Source: Strigamia acuminata
Taxonomy: Eukaryota > Arthropoda > Chilopoda > Geophilomorpha > Linotaeniidae
NCBI GenBank assembly: GCA_949358305.1
Contig: OX442322.1
Span: forward strand, 8,804,001-8,868,000
DNA: 64,000 nt
Direction: 5' to 3'
The number at the start of each line of letters is the position of its first letter. Within the stretch, counting starts at the first letter, position 1. The notes under the pieces are model-generated. The model did no database searches. It had not been told where the DNA came from and saw nothing but the letters and a program-made list of their open reading frames with translations. This document shows, one piece after another, positions 62,726 through 64,000 of this stretch. Position numbers and translations under genes: made by a program.

Positions 62726-64000
62726 TCACTCTAGTTCAAGAGCTCTCACATGTTTCACTGATCTTTTTAACTCTCTTCCATCGGGTAACACTACTTTGAC
62801 AATTCTGATAAGACCATCATCACCGGGAAAAATTTCTTTTATCCTGGCAAGGGGCCAAAAATAGGGATTTGTTCCTATTTTTTCTAGTAGCACAATTTGA
62901 TCCACTTTAGGATTTTTGAAGAACTTATCACCTTTGGTTTCGTAAAAGTTTCTCAATTGCATGAGATAACTCTGTTTCCAGATCTGCCAGAAATCCCATA
63001 TAAATTTTCGTCGTTTTGTATCAAGTTTTCTCAAATCTGATTTTTTAATCGCACTAAGTTTTTTGTTTATTAAGTACTTTGGCATGCCTCCTGTTAAAAA
63101 GTTTTCAGGTGCCAAAATTCTACCACCATCAACACTGTCTGGGACGTAAGATAAGGGTCTTGAATTTAACACTGAACTAATTTCTAAAGCCAAAGTTTGG
63201 AGAGTTTCCAAGTCAACTGTATAGCGAAGTAATGTTTTTCGAAGTTTATCCTTAACTGACCGGACGAGGCGTTCCCATGCCCCGCCCATCCAGGGGGACA
63301 GTGGTGGGATAAAAGTCCAAATCACTCTTTTTTCAGATAGGAAAGTCTGTATGTCCTTGTGTCCAATTAGTTTTCCCCACGATTGTAACTCCACGCTGCC
63401 GCGCTCGAAGGTTTTGCTATTATCGGAGAATATTTTAGCAGGATAGCCAAAACGTGCTCCGAATCGTCTCATTGCAAGTAGAAACTTTTGAACAGAAAGG
63501 TCATCGGAAACCTCTAAATGTAGGGATCGGGTCACCATACATGTGAATAAAAGAATATAAACCTTTTTGCGTTCTTTCTTGTTAGTTCCGACGTAAATTG
63601 GCCCAAGATGGTCAATTCCCGTGTGTTGGAATGGAGCGGCTGGAGTTATACGTTCAGAAGGAAGGTCACCTGTAGAAGGGTTGTTTCGTGCAAGTTTTCC
63701 ACGTCTGCAAATTGCACATTCTCGAATAACTGTCTGAATTGTTCTCCTTCCTTTTACGATCCAATATTGCTCACGTAAACGGTATAATGTTTCGCTTATA
63801 TCACCATGAAATAGTTCCAGATGCACTTTTTTGATCAACAATCTTGTTAACCAACTATCGTAAGGTAGAATAATTGGATAAACCTCATCAAAAGTCAATA
63901 AAGATTTTTTCAAGCGACTACGAAGTCGAAGTAATCCGTCCTCGTCAATGAAAAGCTCGAAATTTCGTAGGGTGGAATGTTTACTCAGTTCTCGTTTGTT
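62726..64000 (-). CDS. BEL/Pao pol, RNase H-end to integrase (BEL-A copy 5, partial)
   Basis: The frame is open from the window edge to TGA at 62728-62726. It covers the last 425 or so residues of the copy 2 protein: the linker after RNase H (NKRELSKHSTLRNFELFIDE), the HHCC integrase finger, the D, D and E catalytic motifs (GIDHLGP, SDNSKTF, GGAWERL) and the DUF5641-type tail ending VRALELE. I see no amino-acid difference from copy 2 in this part. The rest lies beyond 64000. Confidence 0.93.
   Translation of the reverse strand, partial: NKRELSKHSTLRNFELFIDEDGLLRLRSRLKKSLLTFDEVYPIILPYDSWLTRLLIKKVHLELFHGDISETLYRLREQYWIVKGRRTIQTVIRECAICRRGKLARNNPSTGDLPSERITPAAPFQHTGIDHLGPIYVGTNKKERKKVYILLFTCMVTRSLHLEVSDDLSVQKFLLAMRRFGARFGYPAKIFSDNSKTFERGSVELQSWGKLIGHKDIQTFLSEKRVIWTFIPPLSPWMGGAWERLVRSVKDKLRKTLLRYTVDLETLQTLALEISSVLNSRPLSYVPDSVDGGRILAPENFLTGGMPKYLINKKLSAIKKSDLRKLDTKRRKFIWDFWQIWKQSYLMQLRNFYETKGDKFFKNPKVDQIVLLEKIGTNPYFWPLARIKEIFPGDDGLIRIVKVVLPDGRELKRSVKHVRALELE

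Larger units (their letters stand above)
61040..64000 (-). mobile_element. BEL-A copy 5, 3' part
   Basis: A minus-strand BEL-A element running off the right edge: pol end, 3' tract and 3' LTR. It is nearly identical to copy 2 over the shared part, but its LTR is uninterrupted and it lacks the 10-bp duplication at the LTR start. It is inserted in the satellite (left flank CACAAGAC). Confidence 0.9.

Overview
The window is eukaryotic repeat DNA with no recognisable host gene. Every base I can place belongs to a BEL/Pao-class LTR retrotransposon, a related non-autonomous LTR element, or a 140-bp tandem satellite. BEL/Pao elements are a metazoan group, the sequence is AT-rich, and the primer sites fit a metazoan tRNA-His. 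I infer an invertebrate, possibly an arthropod, in heterochromatin. The species cannot be named from this sequence.

Layout. The base layer is a single satellite array, now in three pieces (23414-25125, 39660-40153, 58752-61039) that rejoin exactly once insertions and 4-bp target duplications are removed. On the left is BEL-A copy 3 (19248-23413), whose pol is split by BEL-A copy 2 (5794-19247). Copy 2 carries two non-autonomous 'N' elements: N1 (2258-5793) in its leader and N2 (12771-18649) in its 3' LTR. N1 in turn holds BEL-A copy 1 (1-2257). In the middle, N3 (25126-39659) sits in the satellite and holds a complete BEL-B (30101-38751). Next, N4 (40154-58751) holds N5 (43757-56409), which holds a complete BEL-C (45313-52005). 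On the right, BEL-A copy 5 (61040-64000, minus strand) abuts the satellite. Nesting is up to five layers deep. Six internal junction pairs show perfect 4-bp duplications: GCTT, AAGG, ATGG, GTTG, CTAC, ACCC.

Coding capacity. BEL-A copy 2 and BEL-B each have one intact gag-protease-RT-RNase H-integrase frame of about 1,750 codons. BEL-C has an intact 891-codon frame with Gag and protease only; RT, RNase H and integrase are absent and replaced by about 248 unrecognised residues. The N family (about 5.9 kb, five copies) has no credible gene, so N and BEL-C must be mobilised in trans, presumably by BEL elements with similar ends.

Most interesting signal. Families with otherwise unrelated LTRs share small cis motifs: (i) a primer site matching the 3' end of tRNA-His; (ii) a U5 motif about 60-75 nt before the LTR end, complementary to the tRNA-His D arm; (iii) a leader motif CACAACGCAATG complementary to the tRNA-His anticodon arm; (iv) a pyrimidine tract plus GCCGGCA before the 3' LTR where a polypurine tract is expected; (v) a covarying hairpin at the LTR start. 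Together these suggest an extended tRNA-His priming and packaging code shared by autonomous elements and their parasites. The tRNA-His sequence used is from memory.
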